From positions 1,915,001 through 1,979,000 of the forward strand of contig CP054185.1 in assembly GCA_015180985.1 (NCBI GenBank): a stretch of 64,000 bases of DNA. The letters are read 5' to 3'. Made by a program: the position numbers and the translations under genes. Position 1 is the stretch's first letter. Each line of letters starts with the position of its first letter. The notes below the pieces were generated by a model, which was given only the letters and a program-made list of their open reading frames with translations, was not told the DNA's origin and ran no database searches. Shown here piece after piece: positions 42,970 through 52,659 of this stretch. The stretch is from Flammeovirgaceae bacterium. GTDB lineage: Bacteria > Bacteroidota > Bacteroidia > Cytophagales > Cyclobacteriaceae.

Positions 42970-43010
42970 AAAAAGCCTTGTCTGATTTATTCAGGCAGGG
43001 CTTTTTTGTT
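42970..43010 (+). terminator. Rho-independent terminator after the DUF2911 gene
   Basis: A 16-bp stem with two G-U pairs (arms 42970-42985 and 42991-43006, loop TTTAT) ends in a TTTTTT run. It lies between DUF2911 and the protease/rimK operon. Confidence 0.8.
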
Positions 43011-43055
43011 TTTGGATAATATTATTTTGTGCATCTTCGGTTAAGGAATAAAGTC

Positions 43056-43514
43056 ATGGAAACCCTCGGCCGTTACGACCGCGTTGACCTGCCCGACCTG
43101 GGGCTGTATAACATTCATGCAAAAATTGATACCGGAGCCTTTACCAGCAGCCTGCATTGCTCGCGGGCCGAAGTGGTTAACGGACAGCTTGAATTTGTTT
43201 TGCTGGATGAGGAACACCCCGAGTTTACCGGGATGAAATTTGTTTCCGGAAACTTCGACCAGCGCGATATAAAAAACTCGTTTGGTGAAGTAGAGCGCAG
43301 GTTTCTGGTCACTACCACCATTGTTATTTTTAATGAGCCGATAACTTCAGAATTTTCGCTGAGCGACCGTGGATCGCTTAAATTTCCCATTCTGCTGGGG
43401 CGTAAAATTTTACGCGACCGGTACCTGATTGATGTGAAGAAAAAAAATCTATCTTACAAAAGAAAACTGGCCGAGAAAAAGGCTGCCCGCCAGGCAAACC
43501 GGACAATCCGCTAA
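43056..43514 (+). CDS. Retropepsin-like ATP-dependent zinc protease family protein (RimK-associated)
   Basis: A 152-residue protein of the RimB/DUF785 type with the aspartic-protease-like motif [13 protein letters not shown] near residue 27 and [18 protein letters not shown] near 118, the retropepsin-like flap and second half. Members occur next to rimK and are thought to trim or control glutamate tails; the 'zinc protease' name is traditional. The ATG at 43056 has an AAGGAA seven nt upstream, one of the few Shine-Dalgarno-like sites here, and is preferred over a GTG at 43029. rimK follows after 19 bp. Confidence 0.85.
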   Translation: METLGRYDRVDLPDLGLYNIHAKIDTGAFTSSLHCSRAEVVNGQLEFVLLDEEHPEFTGMKFVSGNFDQRDIKNSFGEVERRFLVTTTIVIFNEPITSEFSLSDRGSLKFPILLGRKILRDRYLIDVKKKNLSYKRKLAEKKAARQANRTIR

Positions 43515-43533
43515 AACAACTGCTGCAACCTGT

Positions 43534-44442
43534 ATGAACATTGCCATCCTGTCGCGCGACCCCAAGCTATACTCTACAAAACGACTGAAAGAAGCAGGCG
43601 AAAAACGCGGGCACAATGTGGAGATCATCGACCACATGAAATGCGTGCTGTTTATTGAAAAGAAAAACCCGATGGTGCTGTACCAGGGCCGGAGGCTGGA
43701 TTATTTTGATGCGGTTATTCCACGGATAGGCGCATCGGTAACCTTTTATGGCGCTGCCGTGGTGCGCCAGTTCGAAATGATGAAGGTATTTACAGCCATC
43801 GAATCGCAGGCGCTGATTCGCTCGCGCGATAAACTGCGCAGCTTGCAGATACTTTCGCGTGCCGGCCTGGGGTTGCCCAAAACCATTTTCATGGATTACT
43901 CGCGCGACACGGAAGGCATTGTTGAGTCGGTGGGTGGCGCACCGGTCGTTATTAAACTGCTGGAAGGAACCCAGGGCCTGGGTGTTGTGCTTGCCGAAAA
44001 TAAAAAAGCAGCCCAATCGGTAATCGAAGCATTTCATGGTGTGCACGCCCGCATTATTGTGCAGGAGTTTATCAAGGAAGCGAAAGGTGCTGATGTACGC
44101 GCTTTTGTAGTGGATGGTGAAGTGGTAGGCGCCATGAAACGGCAGGCCCGGCCCGGAGAATTCCGATCGAACCTGCATCGTGGAGGAACCGCTTCACTGG
44201 TCAAGTTAAGCCGTGCAGAACGATCAACAGCTGTTACCGCAGCCAAAAAACTGGGGTTATCCGTTGCCGGTGTGGACATGCTGCCGTCAAACCGTGGGCC
44301 GCTGATTATTGAAGTCAATTCTTCGCCCGGCCTTGAAGGCATTGAAGGCGCTACCAAAGTGGATATAGCCGGAAAAATTATTCAGTACCTTGAAAAGAAT
44401 GCCGCCAAAAAGAAGATTCAGAAAGATAAAGTAAATGCATAG
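43534..44442 (+). CDS. rimK: RimK family alpha-L-glutamate ligase
   Basis: A 302-residue ATP-grasp ligase that adds glutamate residues to the C-terminus of ribosomal protein S6 or another target. The start [21 protein letters not shown] is characteristic, followed by ATP-grasp features: [18 protein letters not shown] near residue 147, [24 protein letters not shown] near 170 and [16 protein letters not shown] near 255 with metal ligands E and N. It lies between the retropepsin-like gene and a succinylglutamate desuccinylase-like gene, a neighbourhood seen in many genomes. Confidence 0.92.
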   Translation: MNIAILSRDPKLYSTKRLKEAGEKRGHNVEIIDHMKCVLFIEKKNPMVLYQGRRLDYFDAVIPRIGASVTFYGAAVVRQFEMMKVFTAIESQALIRSRDKLRSLQILSRAGLGLPKTIFMDYSRDTEGIVESVGGAPVVIKLLEGTQGLGVVLAENKKAAQSVIEAFHGVHARIIVQEFIKEAKGADVRAFVVDGEVVGAMKRQARPGEFRSNLHRGGTASLVKLSRAERSTAVTAAKKLGLSVAGVDMLPSNRGPLIIEVNSSPGLEGIEGATKVDIAGKIIQYLEKNAAKKKIQKDKVNA

Positions 44443-44472
44443 TTTACCATACACAATTCAATTGAAACAACC

Positions 44473-45438
44473 TTGCGCATAGTTAAGATAGCCAACCACG
44501 AAATAAAGCCCGGAGAATTTAAAGAGATCGATATTAACATCGCCCGGCTTCCATCGCATACCCAGATTGATACTCCCATTTACGTCTCGCGCGGGCTGGA
44601 GGATGGCCCTGTACTGGCTCTGATGGCCGGCATGCATGGCGATGAAATCAACGGCCTGGAGATTGTGCGCAGAATACTCGACAGCGAGCTGCACCGCCCT
44701 AAGCGCGGTACAGTGGTTTGTATGCCGATTGTAAACGTATATGGATTTTTAAACTTTTCGCGCGATGTACCCGATGGCAAGGATGTAAACCGCTCATTTC
44801 CCGGAAGCAAAAACGGCTCGCTGGCCAGCCGGGTGGCTTATCATCTCACGCACGACATTATCCCCTTCATCGACTACGGGGTTGATTTTCATACCGGGGG
44901 CGCCATGCGTACCAACTACCCGCAGGTGCGTGCCGTGCTGGCCAACGAAAAAAATGTTGAGCTGGCCAATGCCTTTTGCGCTCCGTTTACACTCGATGCG
45001 CCCTTCCGCCCAAACTCCCTGCGGAAAGAGGCTTCAAAGAAAGGAAAGAATATCATTGTGTATGAGGGTGGCGAATCACTGCGGTTCGACCAACAGGCCA
45101 TTGAAGAAGGTATTGCCGGCACGCTGCGGCTGATGAAACATTTAAAGATGATTGACTGGGCCCCTGAACCGAAGGAAGAGAACCGCGTGATCTGGAGTAC
45201 CTCATGGATACGCGCTAAATATGCCGGCCTGTTCCAGAGCACTATTCAATGTGGGCAGTTGGTTCATAAGGGTGAATGGATTGGCACCATTACCGATCCC
45301 TTCGGTGAGTTCAAACAAAAAGTGCTGGCTACCGCAACAGCCTATGTTATCGGTTTAAACAACAGTCCGGTTATCAATGCAGGCGATGCATTGGTACATT
45401 TAGGTATGGATAATGTTTGTAAAATTGGTAATCCATAA
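44473..45438 (+). CDS. Succinylglutamate desuccinylase/aspartoacylase family protein
   Basis: A 321-residue zinc deacylase-like protein. The metal site is indicated by MAGMHGDEINGLE near residue 53 (H and E) and VDFHTGGAMRTNYPQVR near 138 (H). DGKDVNRSFPGS carries the conserved substrate-binding arginine. No ATG lies in the frame before a stop at 44440, so the TTG at 44473 is the probable start. Co-location with rimK suggests it acts on glutamyl modifications or another N-acyl-amino acid, not necessarily succinylglutamate. Confidence 0.88.
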   Translation: MRIVKIANHEIKPGEFKEIDINIARLPSHTQIDTPIYVSRGLEDGPVLALMAGMHGDEINGLEIVRRILDSELHRPKRGTVVCMPIVNVYGFLNFSRDVPDGKDVNRSFPGSKNGSLASRVAYHLTHDIIPFIDYGVDFHTGGAMRTNYPQVRAVLANEKNVELANAFCAPFTLDAPFRPNSLRKEASKKGKNIIVYEGGESLRFDQQAIEEGIAGTLRLMKHLKMIDWAPEPKEENRVIWSTSWIRAKYAGLFQSTIQCGQLVHKGEWIGTITDPFGEFKQKVLATATAYVIGLNNSPVINAGDALVHLGMDNVCKIGNP

Positions 45439-45539
45439 TGATTTCGTCAATGTAATTTAACAGGAGGGTTCGTTTTAATGGCACTAGTTTACTTTTGACA
45501 AATGTATTTTTAATCTTTCAGAGTAATACCATCAGGAAT

Positions 45540-46427
45540 ATGACAAACGATAATAAACCACATTTCGTAGATAAAGTTTTACTACGGCAACCCATTGGTT
45601 CTGTACGCATGGTTATTGCGCTTTTTACAATTGGTGCTACAGTAACCAAGCTGCTCTATAACCGGTTTTTGCCTGAACTGACCGACTTTGACACGGTTCG
45701 ATGGACTATCATTGTTTTGGGATGCGTGTTTTTTGCCACCACATACATTCGTATAAAGCGAGGTCTGATTGTTACCTACTTCTCATTTTTCCTTTACCTG
45801 GCAACCCTGTTATATGTAATGGCCTTTGTAGTCATAAACCGGTTTGATCCTCATGCAGTCATTATTCTGATACTTGTAACAGGCGCAAGTACAGTGGTAA
45901 TGAATAGCTTGTTTTACTACGGCCTGCAGTGCACGCTTATTTTATTAATTACCCTGGTTACTTTTCTGTCGGGTGGATTCGATAGCGGTCAAATTATTTC
46001 CATGATTAATCTGACATTGGCAATGGTTGTATTCGGAATAGTGGTGTCAATCCGGTTGAAGCTCATTGAAAGTATTAAAGAATCGTATAACAATCTTGAT
46101 AAACTTAATGTCATGTCAATTGTCGCGAATAAAGCGGGCGAGATTGTATTCGTTAGTCCTTCGGTACGGAAACTGTTGGGTTATGACCCTTCAGAACTGA
46201 TTCAGGAAGGATGGTGGGAGGAAAATAATTTGCAAGAAGGCTGGATCAACCGCGACTACATAGTAAATTACCCTAACATTATGCCGAAAGAACTGGCCTC
46301 GGTAGAGACGGTTGTTCGAAGTAAAGATGGTAAAACCGTTTGGCTCAACTGGGCAAATTCCTTACTGCCCAATGGCAACTACGTAGGCGTTGCGCTTGAT
46401 ATTACCAGGTACAAGATGCAAGCGTAA
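45540..46427 (+). CDS. Membrane protein with C-terminal PAS domain
   Basis: A 295-residue protein with six predicted TM segments in residues 20-180, arranged like the sensor part of membrane histidine kinases, then a PAS domain (about 190-295: IVANKAGEIVFVSPSVRKLLG, VVRSKDGKTVWLNWANSL, YVGVALDITRYK). There is no kinase, GGDEF or other output domain; the protein ends right after the PAS fold, so it either works with a partner or is a truncated sensor. The ATG at 45540 is preferred over a TTG 45 nt upstream. Confidence 0.8.
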   Translation: MTNDNKPHFVDKVLLRQPIGSVRMVIALFTIGATVTKLLYNRFLPELTDFDTVRWTIIVLGCVFFATTYIRIKRGLIVTYFSFFLYLATLLYVMAFVVINRFDPHAVIILILVTGASTVVMNSLFYYGLQCTLILLITLVTFLSGGFDSGQIISMINLTLAMVVFGIVVSIRLKLIESIKESYNNLDKLNVMSIVANKAGEIVFVSPSVRKLLGYDPSELIQEGWWEENNLQEGWINRDYIVNYPNIMPKELASVETVVRSKDGKTVWLNWANSLLPNGNYVGVALDITRYKMQA

Positions 46428-46546
46428 TATAGCAGGCAACGGATTTCCTTGGTTTATCAAGGCGATACACTTTAGTGTTTCGTTTATTACTGTAACTGCT
46501 ACCGATATCATAGGCTGAGGTAATGCTTTGTCCTCCTTTGATTAGA

Positions 46547-48997
46547 TCACTCACTCCTGAGTGCATTCACCGGATTTTCTAGCGCTGCTTTTACCGTTCT
46601 CGAACAAATTGTAATAAATGCAACTACACCAGCCAACAGCCCGGCAATAATAAATGAGCCAATCTCCAACGAAATGCGATAGGCAAAATCCTGCAGCCAT
46701 TCGCGCATAAAGAAATACGATATAGGTACGGCCACCAGCCAGGCAAGCCCCACAAGCAACAAAAACTCTTTCGATACTAACTCCACGATGTTGTTTACTG
46801 AAGCCCCTAATACTTTGCGTACACCAATTTCTTTTGTACGGCTCTCAACCGAATAAGAAACCAGCGCGAACAAACCCATGCAGGCAATAAGTACAACAAT
46901 GAATGAAAGAGTTAAGAAAATCTGCCCACGTTGGGTGTCGGCTTTGTAAATATCTTCAAAACGACTTTCGAGAAATGTATATTCCAATGGGTTGTCGGGG
47001 TCTATTTTGCTGTTGATTTCTTGTAATGTAGCCAACGTTTGCTCCCAGTTGTCGGTTTTAATGCGTAAGGTGTAATAGTCAATGCGTTGTATGGCGGTGT
47101 TGGGTGCGCCAAAAATTACAGGCATCATTTCTGCACGAAGCGACTCGAAATGAAAATCCTCTGCCACACCAATTACCTCCACGCGGAAGGGTTGTTCTAA
47201 GAGTTCCGCGCTACCGCCTTGCCGGGTAGAAGGTATTTCGAGTATTTGCCCGATGGGATTGGCAAGTCCAAGCTGCTGAACTGCCATTTGCGTAAGTACT
47301 ACTTTTAATGAATCGGCTTTGGGGTCGTCAATGGTGCGACCTTCCAAAAGTTTGATATTGTACGTTTCTAAAAAATCTTTATCGATGCCCACAAAAATCA
47401 TTTCACGCCCTTGTGTATTTGCCTCACTGTTTACGGTGGCAATGGGGAAACTTTTCCAGTCACCCGGCACGCGCGTAGAGGTGGTGATACGTTGCACTTC
47501 GGGAGGCCGACTAAACTCAGTCTTCACCATTTCAAAATTTCTGCGCAGCGCCTGGCTGTTAATATCCACCACGAGAAGATTCTCCCGATCAAAACCAAGG
47601 TCCTTCTTACGCATAAAGGTGAGTTGCTGTTGGATGATAAGCGTTGAAGCAATCATAATAATGGAGATGGTAAGTTGTGCCACTACCAGCATTTTGCGCA
47701 CCGGTACAATGCGGTGGCCTATTTTTACTTCTTTTTTCAACGCATCAGCAGCCGATACCTTTGTTACCACAAAGGCCGGATATAAGGCTGACAAAACACC
47801 TGCCAGCAAGGTAACACCCACCGTTGCAAGCATCCACGCAAGGGGCATGGCGGCCAATGTCATTTCTTTATTCGTAAAACTGTTGATGTAGGGAAGCAAT
47901 GCCTGAGCAACCCCCAGGGCCATCATCAATGAAAAAATGGAGAGTACCCATGCATCGGTTAAGAACTGCCATATCAACTGTTTTTTCTGCGCGCCTAATG
48001 ATTTGCGCGTGCCCATTTCGCGTGTGCGTTTAAAGGCCGCAGCTGTGCTCAGGTTCATGTAGTTTAAACACGCTGTAAGCAGCAGCAACAACCCTACTAC
48101 GCCAAACATGTAGAGGTAAAACGGTTTGATGCTGTTGGCATTCAGTTCATTGTCCTGTGCATTGTCGGTATAGAAATGTAAATCGGTGAGAGGCTGAAGT
48201 GAGAAGGTGCTTTTAAATTCTTTGTCTTTCGGATAATGCGATTTCACCAGTGCGGCCATCTTATCACTCAATGCTTTTGCATTGGTACCTGGTTTTAGCT
48301 TGAGGTAGGTTACGTACTCGTTGCTCTCCCAGTCGGTAGTAATGTATTCATTGTACCACCTGAACAAGGAAGGCCATGTATGCTCGGAGAATACAATCTC
48401 CAATTGAATATGGGAGTTGTGAGGCAGGTCTTTCATTACTCCGGTTACTGTAAGAGTTACCGGTTCGCCCTGACGCCTGAGTGCCGACCAGATTTGTTTG
48501 CCGAGGTAGGGCCCGCTGCCAAAATACTTTTTAGCCAGTGTTTCGGAAATCACAATGCCATCGGGCGTTTTCAACGCGGTGGCCGCATCACCTTCCACCA
48601 GCGGAAAATTGAAGAACTGAAAGTAATTATCGCTTACCGACCACGTGCGTTCATAACTGCGCGTGCCGGGTTCATTGCCAAGGGTTACACGGCCAAAAGC
48701 TGAAAGCCTGCAGGTTGCCTCAATTTCCTCAAACTGCGCATCGGCTTCCGTACCCAGCAAGGCCGATACCTGCGCAATGTTGCGCGTACTGCCATCATTC
48801 TGTTGCTGGTGTTCCATTATGCGAACAATATTATCCGCATCGGCATGAAACGTATCGAAGCTCAGCTCATCGTGCAGATAGAGTGAGATCAGAATGAAAC
48901 ACAAAAATCCGAGTGTAAGTCCTGCCACATTCACGATTGTAAACGTTCTGTTTTTTACCAGGTGGCGAAGGGCGATTTTGAGGTTGTTAAGCAACAT
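46547..48997 (-). CDS. MacB/FtsX-type ABC transporter permease
   Basis: An 816-residue permease with two FtsX-type membrane units separated by MacB-type periplasmic domains. The N-terminus (LKIALRHLVKNRTFTIVNVAGLTLGF) is the usual start of Bacteroidota type VII ABC permeases. Coupling-helix regions read FKRTREMGTRKSLGAQ near residue 335 and ESRTKEIGVRKVLGAS near 725. No ATPase gene is adjacent, which is common for this group in Cytophagales. Likely roles are export of peptides or lipoprotein-related mechanotransmission; substrate unknown. Confidence 0.9.
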   Translation of the reverse strand: MLLNNLKIALRHLVKNRTFTIVNVAGLTLGFLCFILISLYLHDELSFDTFHADADNIVRIMEHQQQNDGSTRNIAQVSALLGTEADAQFEEIEATCRLSAFGRVTLGNEPGTRSYERTWSVSDNYFQFFNFPLVEGDAATALKTPDGIVISETLAKKYFGSGPYLGKQIWSALRRQGEPVTLTVTGVMKDLPHNSHIQLEIVFSEHTWPSLFRWYNEYITTDWESNEYVTYLKLKPGTNAKALSDKMAALVKSHYPKDKEFKSTFSLQPLTDLHFYTDNAQDNELNANSIKPFYLYMFGVVGLLLLLTACLNYMNLSTAAAFKRTREMGTRKSLGAQKKQLIWQFLTDAWVLSIFSLMMALGVAQALLPYINSFTNKEMTLAAMPLAWMLATVGVTLLAGVLSALYPAFVVTKVSAADALKKEVKIGHRIVPVRKMLVVAQLTISIIMIASTLIIQQQLTFMRKKDLGFDRENLLVVDINSQALRRNFEMVKTEFSRPPEVQRITTSTRVPGDWKSFPIATVNSEANTQGREMIFVGIDKDFLETYNIKLLEGRTIDDPKADSLKVVLTQMAVQQLGLANPIGQILEIPSTRQGGSAELLEQPFRVEVIGVAEDFHFESLRAEMMPVIFGAPNTAIQRIDYYTLRIKTDNWEQTLATLQEINSKIDPDNPLEYTFLESRFEDIYKADTQRGQIFLTLSFIVVLIACMGLFALVSYSVESRTKEIGVRKVLGASVNNIVELVSKEFLLLVGLAWLVAVPISYFFMREWLQDFAYRISLEIGSFIIAGLLAGVVAFITICSRTVKAALENPVNALRSE

Positions 48998-49146
48998 CGG
49001 GTATGAAATTTACTCCCTATTACCAATAATCAGGCCAGCAGAAATTCAGCAATGTTATTTTGGAAGTCGGCATACCAAAATTCAGTAAGTCCGATTTCGG
49101 TCAAGATTGTTCGCTAATGGGCAATACTTGTAGGTAACGTGCGATG

Positions 49147-49695
49147 TTATCTGTACAAATCAAACTGACGGTATCCTTCTTCAGCACGCATCTTGCCCCG
49201 GTTAACGTAGTAGTTCCGATCAGTCGGGGCCGTGGTTCCGAGCCCGTCAACATACCGATTGCACAGGCAGAAGAATGCTGCAATAAGTACAGTATCATGA
49301 ATTTCTTTATCGGTAGCACCGGCATTACGGGCCCGTTCAATTTGCTGAGGGGTAACTGCTTTACCGCTTCGTTGTACACTACCGGCAATACTGAGCAGGG
49401 CCTTTAATTTTTCAGGTAATGGTTTTGATTCGAAGTCTTCTTTTATTTTATCGAGTGTCTGGATATCGCATTGAAGGTAATGCTGGGCAATGGCGCCATG
49501 GGCATTCTGGCAGAAGAAGCAGTCGTTAAGATAAGATACATAAGTAGCGATGAGTTCGCGGTCGCCACGCGACAGGGTGTTGTCATCCCGAAGAAGTATT
49601 TCGGCAAGTTCATTGAGATGGGTTGCCGTTTCGGGTCTGAAGGCCATTAATCCGCGTATTCCGGGCAGGTCGTCTTGTATGGTTATATACGCCAT
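49147..49695 (-). CDS. AhpD-like carboxymuconolactone decarboxylase family protein (copy 2)
   Basis: A 182-residue peroxidase-related protein with the AhpD-type redox motif DCFFCQNAHGAIA (C-x2-C-x3-H) near residue 57 and AGATDKEIHDTVLIAAFFCLCNRYVDGL near 128. It is a clear paralogue of the gene at 50935-51498. It starts 6 bp after the MFS gene's end and closes a three-gene operon. It could reduce peroxides or act on a compound moved by the transporter. Confidence 0.87.
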   Translation of the reverse strand: MAYITIQDDLPGIRGLMAFRPETATHLNELAEILLRDDNTLSRGDRELIATYVSYLNDCFFCQNAHGAIAQHYLQCDIQTLDKIKEDFESKPLPEKLKALLSIAGSVQRSGKAVTPQQIERARNAGATDKEIHDTVLIAAFFCLCNRYVDGLGTTAPTDRNYYVNRGKMRAEEGYRQFDLYR

Positions 49696-49701
49696 GATAA
49701 A

Positions 49702-50931
49702 TTAAGTATCAATAAGATTTTTTTCGCGTGCAAATAATATGGAAATAAATCCAACCAGAAAGATAAATGAAAAGATGAATAAAGCATTCCCGTAACCGCC
49801 CAGAAAGTCCACCATCCAGCCAACGAAAAAGACAGCTGCTGCAGTAAAGGTGCGCCCGATGTTGAAACAAAAACCGGTTGCTGAAGAGCGTACCCGGGTT
49901 GGAAACAATTCGGGGATGTAAACATTTAATATACCCTGGCTCATGCCGAAGAAGAAGGCAATTCCGGCCATTTCAAGGTAACTGTAAATGGTTAGGCTTG
50001 GGTTGAGTTTAAACAAAATGAAACTAAAGGCAAACACGGCCGCATAGCACAGAAGCAAAGCGCGCTTGATGCCGAGGAAGTTACTTACCCACCCGGATAC
50101 AAATCCGCCCACCAAACCCCCGGTTGCAAACAGCATCATGCTAAGGCCGCGCTCTTTTTGACCATCAGAATTGTGAACAAGCGTTTGAACCCACGTGGGC
50201 AGCCACGAGAAGATGGCCCATAATCCGATGAGCATGGAACCGTAGATAATGCACCCGATGATCAGGTCGGACACGAGTGAAGGATGAAAGAACGCAATGG
50301 TATCTGATTGTTGTTCAGGCAACCGGGCTTTCCACCGGGCCGATTCCTCAAGGTAGAAATGCGAGAGCATACCCAGCGCCAACGGTGCTATGCCAATCAG
50401 GAACCCCGTACGCCAGTTGCTAATGAAATAGGTAATCAATCCGGCTGCGAAAATTCCTATAGGAATTGTGGTGGATAAAATTCCAAGAACAACATTTCTG
50501 GATTTGTCCGGCCACTCCTCGGCAACAAGTATGGTGGTGGTAACCAATATTCCGCCAACGCCTACTCCCGTAAGGAAGCGAAGTGCTGCCACAAGTTGCC
50601 AACTCTCAGCAAAGGCGGTAAGGAAGGTAAAGACACCAATGAACACAATTGAAAGCTGTACTCCGGGTTTTCTGCCCATCCGGTCGCTGAAGAATCCAAG
50701 GAGCAGGCCTCCGGCCATCATACCGAACAAATACAAGGAGTTTATTATTGCACTGGCTTTATCGATGAGTTGCGGTGCTGTTGCCGGTAACAGTTCAGTC
50801 AAGGTAATTGGTAAGTATGATGACATCAGTGTAGCGCTGATCCCGCCAAGCACACCCGAAAGAAAACAAATCGAGTACATACTGTATAAGTAGGCAGAAG
50901 TACGCGGATTGGAAGGTATGGCCGTTTGCAC
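49702..50931 (-). CDS. Major facilitator superfamily transporter
   Basis: A 409-residue, 12-TM MFS protein. The loop 2-3 motif GFFSDRMGRKPGVQLS near residue 79 and RFLTGVGVGGILVTTTILVAEEW near 118 resemble the aromatic acid/sugar:H+ symporter group. It lies 3 bp after the upstream AhpD-like gene and 6 bp before the second one, so the three work as one unit. Substrate unknown; an aromatic or small organic acid would fit the family. Confidence 0.9.
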   Translation of the reverse strand: MQTAIPSNPRTSAYLYSMYSICFLSGVLGGISATLMSSYLPITLTELLPATAPQLIDKASAIINSLYLFGMMAGGLLLGFFSDRMGRKPGVQLSIVFIGVFTFLTAFAESWQLVAALRFLTGVGVGGILVTTTILVAEEWPDKSRNVVLGILSTTIPIGIFAAGLITYFISNWRTGFLIGIAPLALGMLSHFYLEESARWKARLPEQQSDTIAFFHPSLVSDLIIGCIIYGSMLIGLWAIFSWLPTWVQTLVHNSDGQKERGLSMMLFATGGLVGGFVSGWVSNFLGIKRALLLCYAAVFAFSFILFKLNPSLTIYSYLEMAGIAFFFGMSQGILNVYIPELFPTRVRSSATGFCFNIGRTFTAAAVFFVGWMVDFLGGYGNALFIFSFIFLVGFISILFAREKNLIDT

Positions 50932-50934
50932 GGA

Positions 50935-51498
50935 TTACTTTTTTTTCAAATGATCATAACCTTGGGGAGGGCGATAGTACCCCCTGGTTTTCAGTCGTTC
51001 GGCCATTTCAGCATAATAGTGTGAGTCAGTAGGGGCAATCGTATTTAAGCCGTCAACGTAGCGGTTGTACAAACAAAACAAAGCAGCTATCAGTACGGTA
51101 TCATGAATTTCAATATCAGTAGCGCCAAATTTTTTTGCCTGCTCAATAGCTTCGGGCGTAACGCTTTTGCCGCTTTCCTGCACCTGCGATGCAATGGTCA
51201 GTAGGGCCTTCATTTTGTTGCTGATGGGTGCCGTACGGTAATCTTGTTTGATTTTGGAGGTAGTTTCATACTCACCCAGAAATGCATCGGCAGCGGCCGT
51301 ATGCGAGGTGGCACAGTAAACACATTTGTTTTTGTGCGAGACGAGGGCAGCAATCCACTCGCGTTCGGCTTCCGATAAGGTTGAAGGGCCCCGCAATAAT
51401 AATTGTGTCAGCGCGCGCAGGGGCTCAGCGGTTTGGCGGTTAAACTCAAGCAGGCCGGTAACACCCGGCAGGTGTTCTTCCAATGAAATGTATGGCAT
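50935..51498 (-). CDS. AhpD-like carboxymuconolactone decarboxylase family protein (copy 1)
   Basis: A 187-residue protein with KCVYCATSHTAAA (C-x2-C-x3-H) near residue 58 and FGATDIEIHDTVLIAALFCLYNRYVDGLN near 130. First gene of the operon with the MFS transporter and the second AhpD-like paralogue; the two share the start pattern (YI, LPG, F, T) and the long C-terminal NRYVDGL-TIAPTD-type segment. An AraC-type regulator gene lies 100 bp upstream on the same strand. Confidence 0.87.
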   Translation of the reverse strand: MPYISLEEHLPGVTGLLEFNRQTAEPLRALTQLLLRGPSTLSEAEREWIAALVSHKNKCVYCATSHTAAADAFLGEYETTSKIKQDYRTAPISNKMKALLTIASQVQESGKSVTPEAIEQAKKFGATDIEIHDTVLIAALFCLYNRYVDGLNTIAPTDSHYYAEMAERLKTRGYYRPPQGYDHLKKK

Positions 51499-51598
51499 CT
51501 TTATTCTTTGTCAAGCCAAATTAAGAATTCTATCGAATCCTTCAAGGTGAGATCAAACAAAGTATAAGCAGCCAATGCAATCGGCCAAGCGGCAGAGA

Positions 51599-52465
51599 TT
51601 ACCGTTGATTCATCAGGTATTTTTTCGGTGTTATCCCAAACTTCTTTTTAAAGGCTGCGATAAAATGACTGGGGTTGGCATACCCAATCTGGTAGGCTAC
51701 CTCGTTTACATGCAGCCGCCCTTTATCCAGCAGCACCCGGGCCTGGTCAAGTTTGTGGTCCAGTAAGTACCCGTAAACCGTGTTTCCGTATATCTGTTTA
51801 AAGCCGGTTTTAAGCTGGTACTCATTTAGGCCGCACAGTTTGGCCAGTTGGCGGATGGCGGGCGGATGTTCGAGGTGTTTAAGTAAATGTTCTTTGGCGA
51901 TTTTAATTTTTCGAACCACTTCATCATCTTTTAAAAACGGGCAGCTCTCCGTATCCGGAGCTTTAAGCGCAAAGTAAAGGCTGAGTATTTCCAACACTTT
52001 ACCCTGATAAAAAAGCAGGCGGGCATGATCATTCAGTTGAACGGTGAACAACTGATTGAGCACCACCAGCAGCGAGGGGGCAACCTCTTTCTCATCATAA
52101 AACTTGCGGTTAATGTTTTCCGGGGTGAGAAAGGGCAATGGCTCATGTATGAATAATGCATGCAGATGCTCCAGGGTAATCGATAACCAAACCAGACTGG
52201 TCTTGCCGGCAAGTTTAAGCGTATGCGGTAAGTCAGTTTCCGGGTTGTAAAACAAAAAGTTCTTCCTCAGGCCAAGTTCACGGCTGTAGTGCGGTCCAAA
52301 CTCCAGCACGGCTTGCCCTTCGAGGCAGAAATAAAAATGTACCACCCGCTTTGCAAATGTTGAGGGTAACTCAACCTGTCCGGCCGGATTTACCAGCGTG
52401 CTTAACCGGGTGCTGGCATCCTCAACAAGTGATTTCCATATCGGGGTATTTTCTGTTTTCAAATT
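51599..52465 (-). CDS. AraC family transcriptional regulator
   Basis: A 288-residue regulator. The N-terminal 180 residues form a beta-rich sensing domain. The C-terminal AraC DNA-binding domain (about 195-288) has IRQLAKLCGLNEYQLKTGFKQ and VNEVAYQIGYANPSHFIAAF with the ending FKKKFGITPKKYL. No ATG fits; the frame begins at a TTG at 52504, but a perfect -7 box TACTTTTG (minus strand, 52499-52492) overlaps that point, so the TTG at 52465, preceded by AGGAGGAAG, is the likely start. It is divergent from the TonB receptor gene; regulators of this type often sense iron siderophores and activate such receptors. Confidence 0.85.
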   Translation of the reverse strand, partial: NLKTENTPIWKSLVEDASTRLSTLVNPAGQVELPSTFAKRVVHFYFCLEGQAVLEFGPHYSRELGLRKNFLFYNPETDLPHTLKLAGKTSLVWLSITLEHLHALFIHEPLPFLTPENINRKFYDEKEVAPSLLVVLNQLFTVQLNDHARLLFYQGKVLEILSLYFALKAPDTESCPFLKDDEVVRKIKIAKEHLLKHLEHPPAIRQLAKLCGLNEYQLKTGFKQIYGNTVYGYLLDHKLDQARVLLDKGRLHVNEVAYQIGYANPSHFIAAFKKKFGITPKKYLMNQR

Positions 52466-52491
52466 AAGCTCTTTCTTCCTCCTGCCTGGCG

Positions 52492-52499
52492 CAAAAGTA
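52492..52499 (-). promoter_or_regulatory. -7 box of the AraC regulator gene
   Basis: TACTTTTG on the minus strand matches TAnnTTTG exactly and places the transcript start about 20 nt before the TTG codon at 52465. No good -33 element is seen, which would fit a regulated promoter. Confidence 0.4.
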
Positions 52500-52659
52500 T
52501 CCAATTATAGCTAATCATAATAGCCTAAAATGACTGATTTTGGATATAGAATACCCTTATCAGGAGCCGGCACAAACTGATTTTTATCAGGTGGTATAAT
52601 TGCTCCGTTTACGGGTATTTTTAAATCAGGTATGATTGAATATTTGCGCCCTGTTAATT

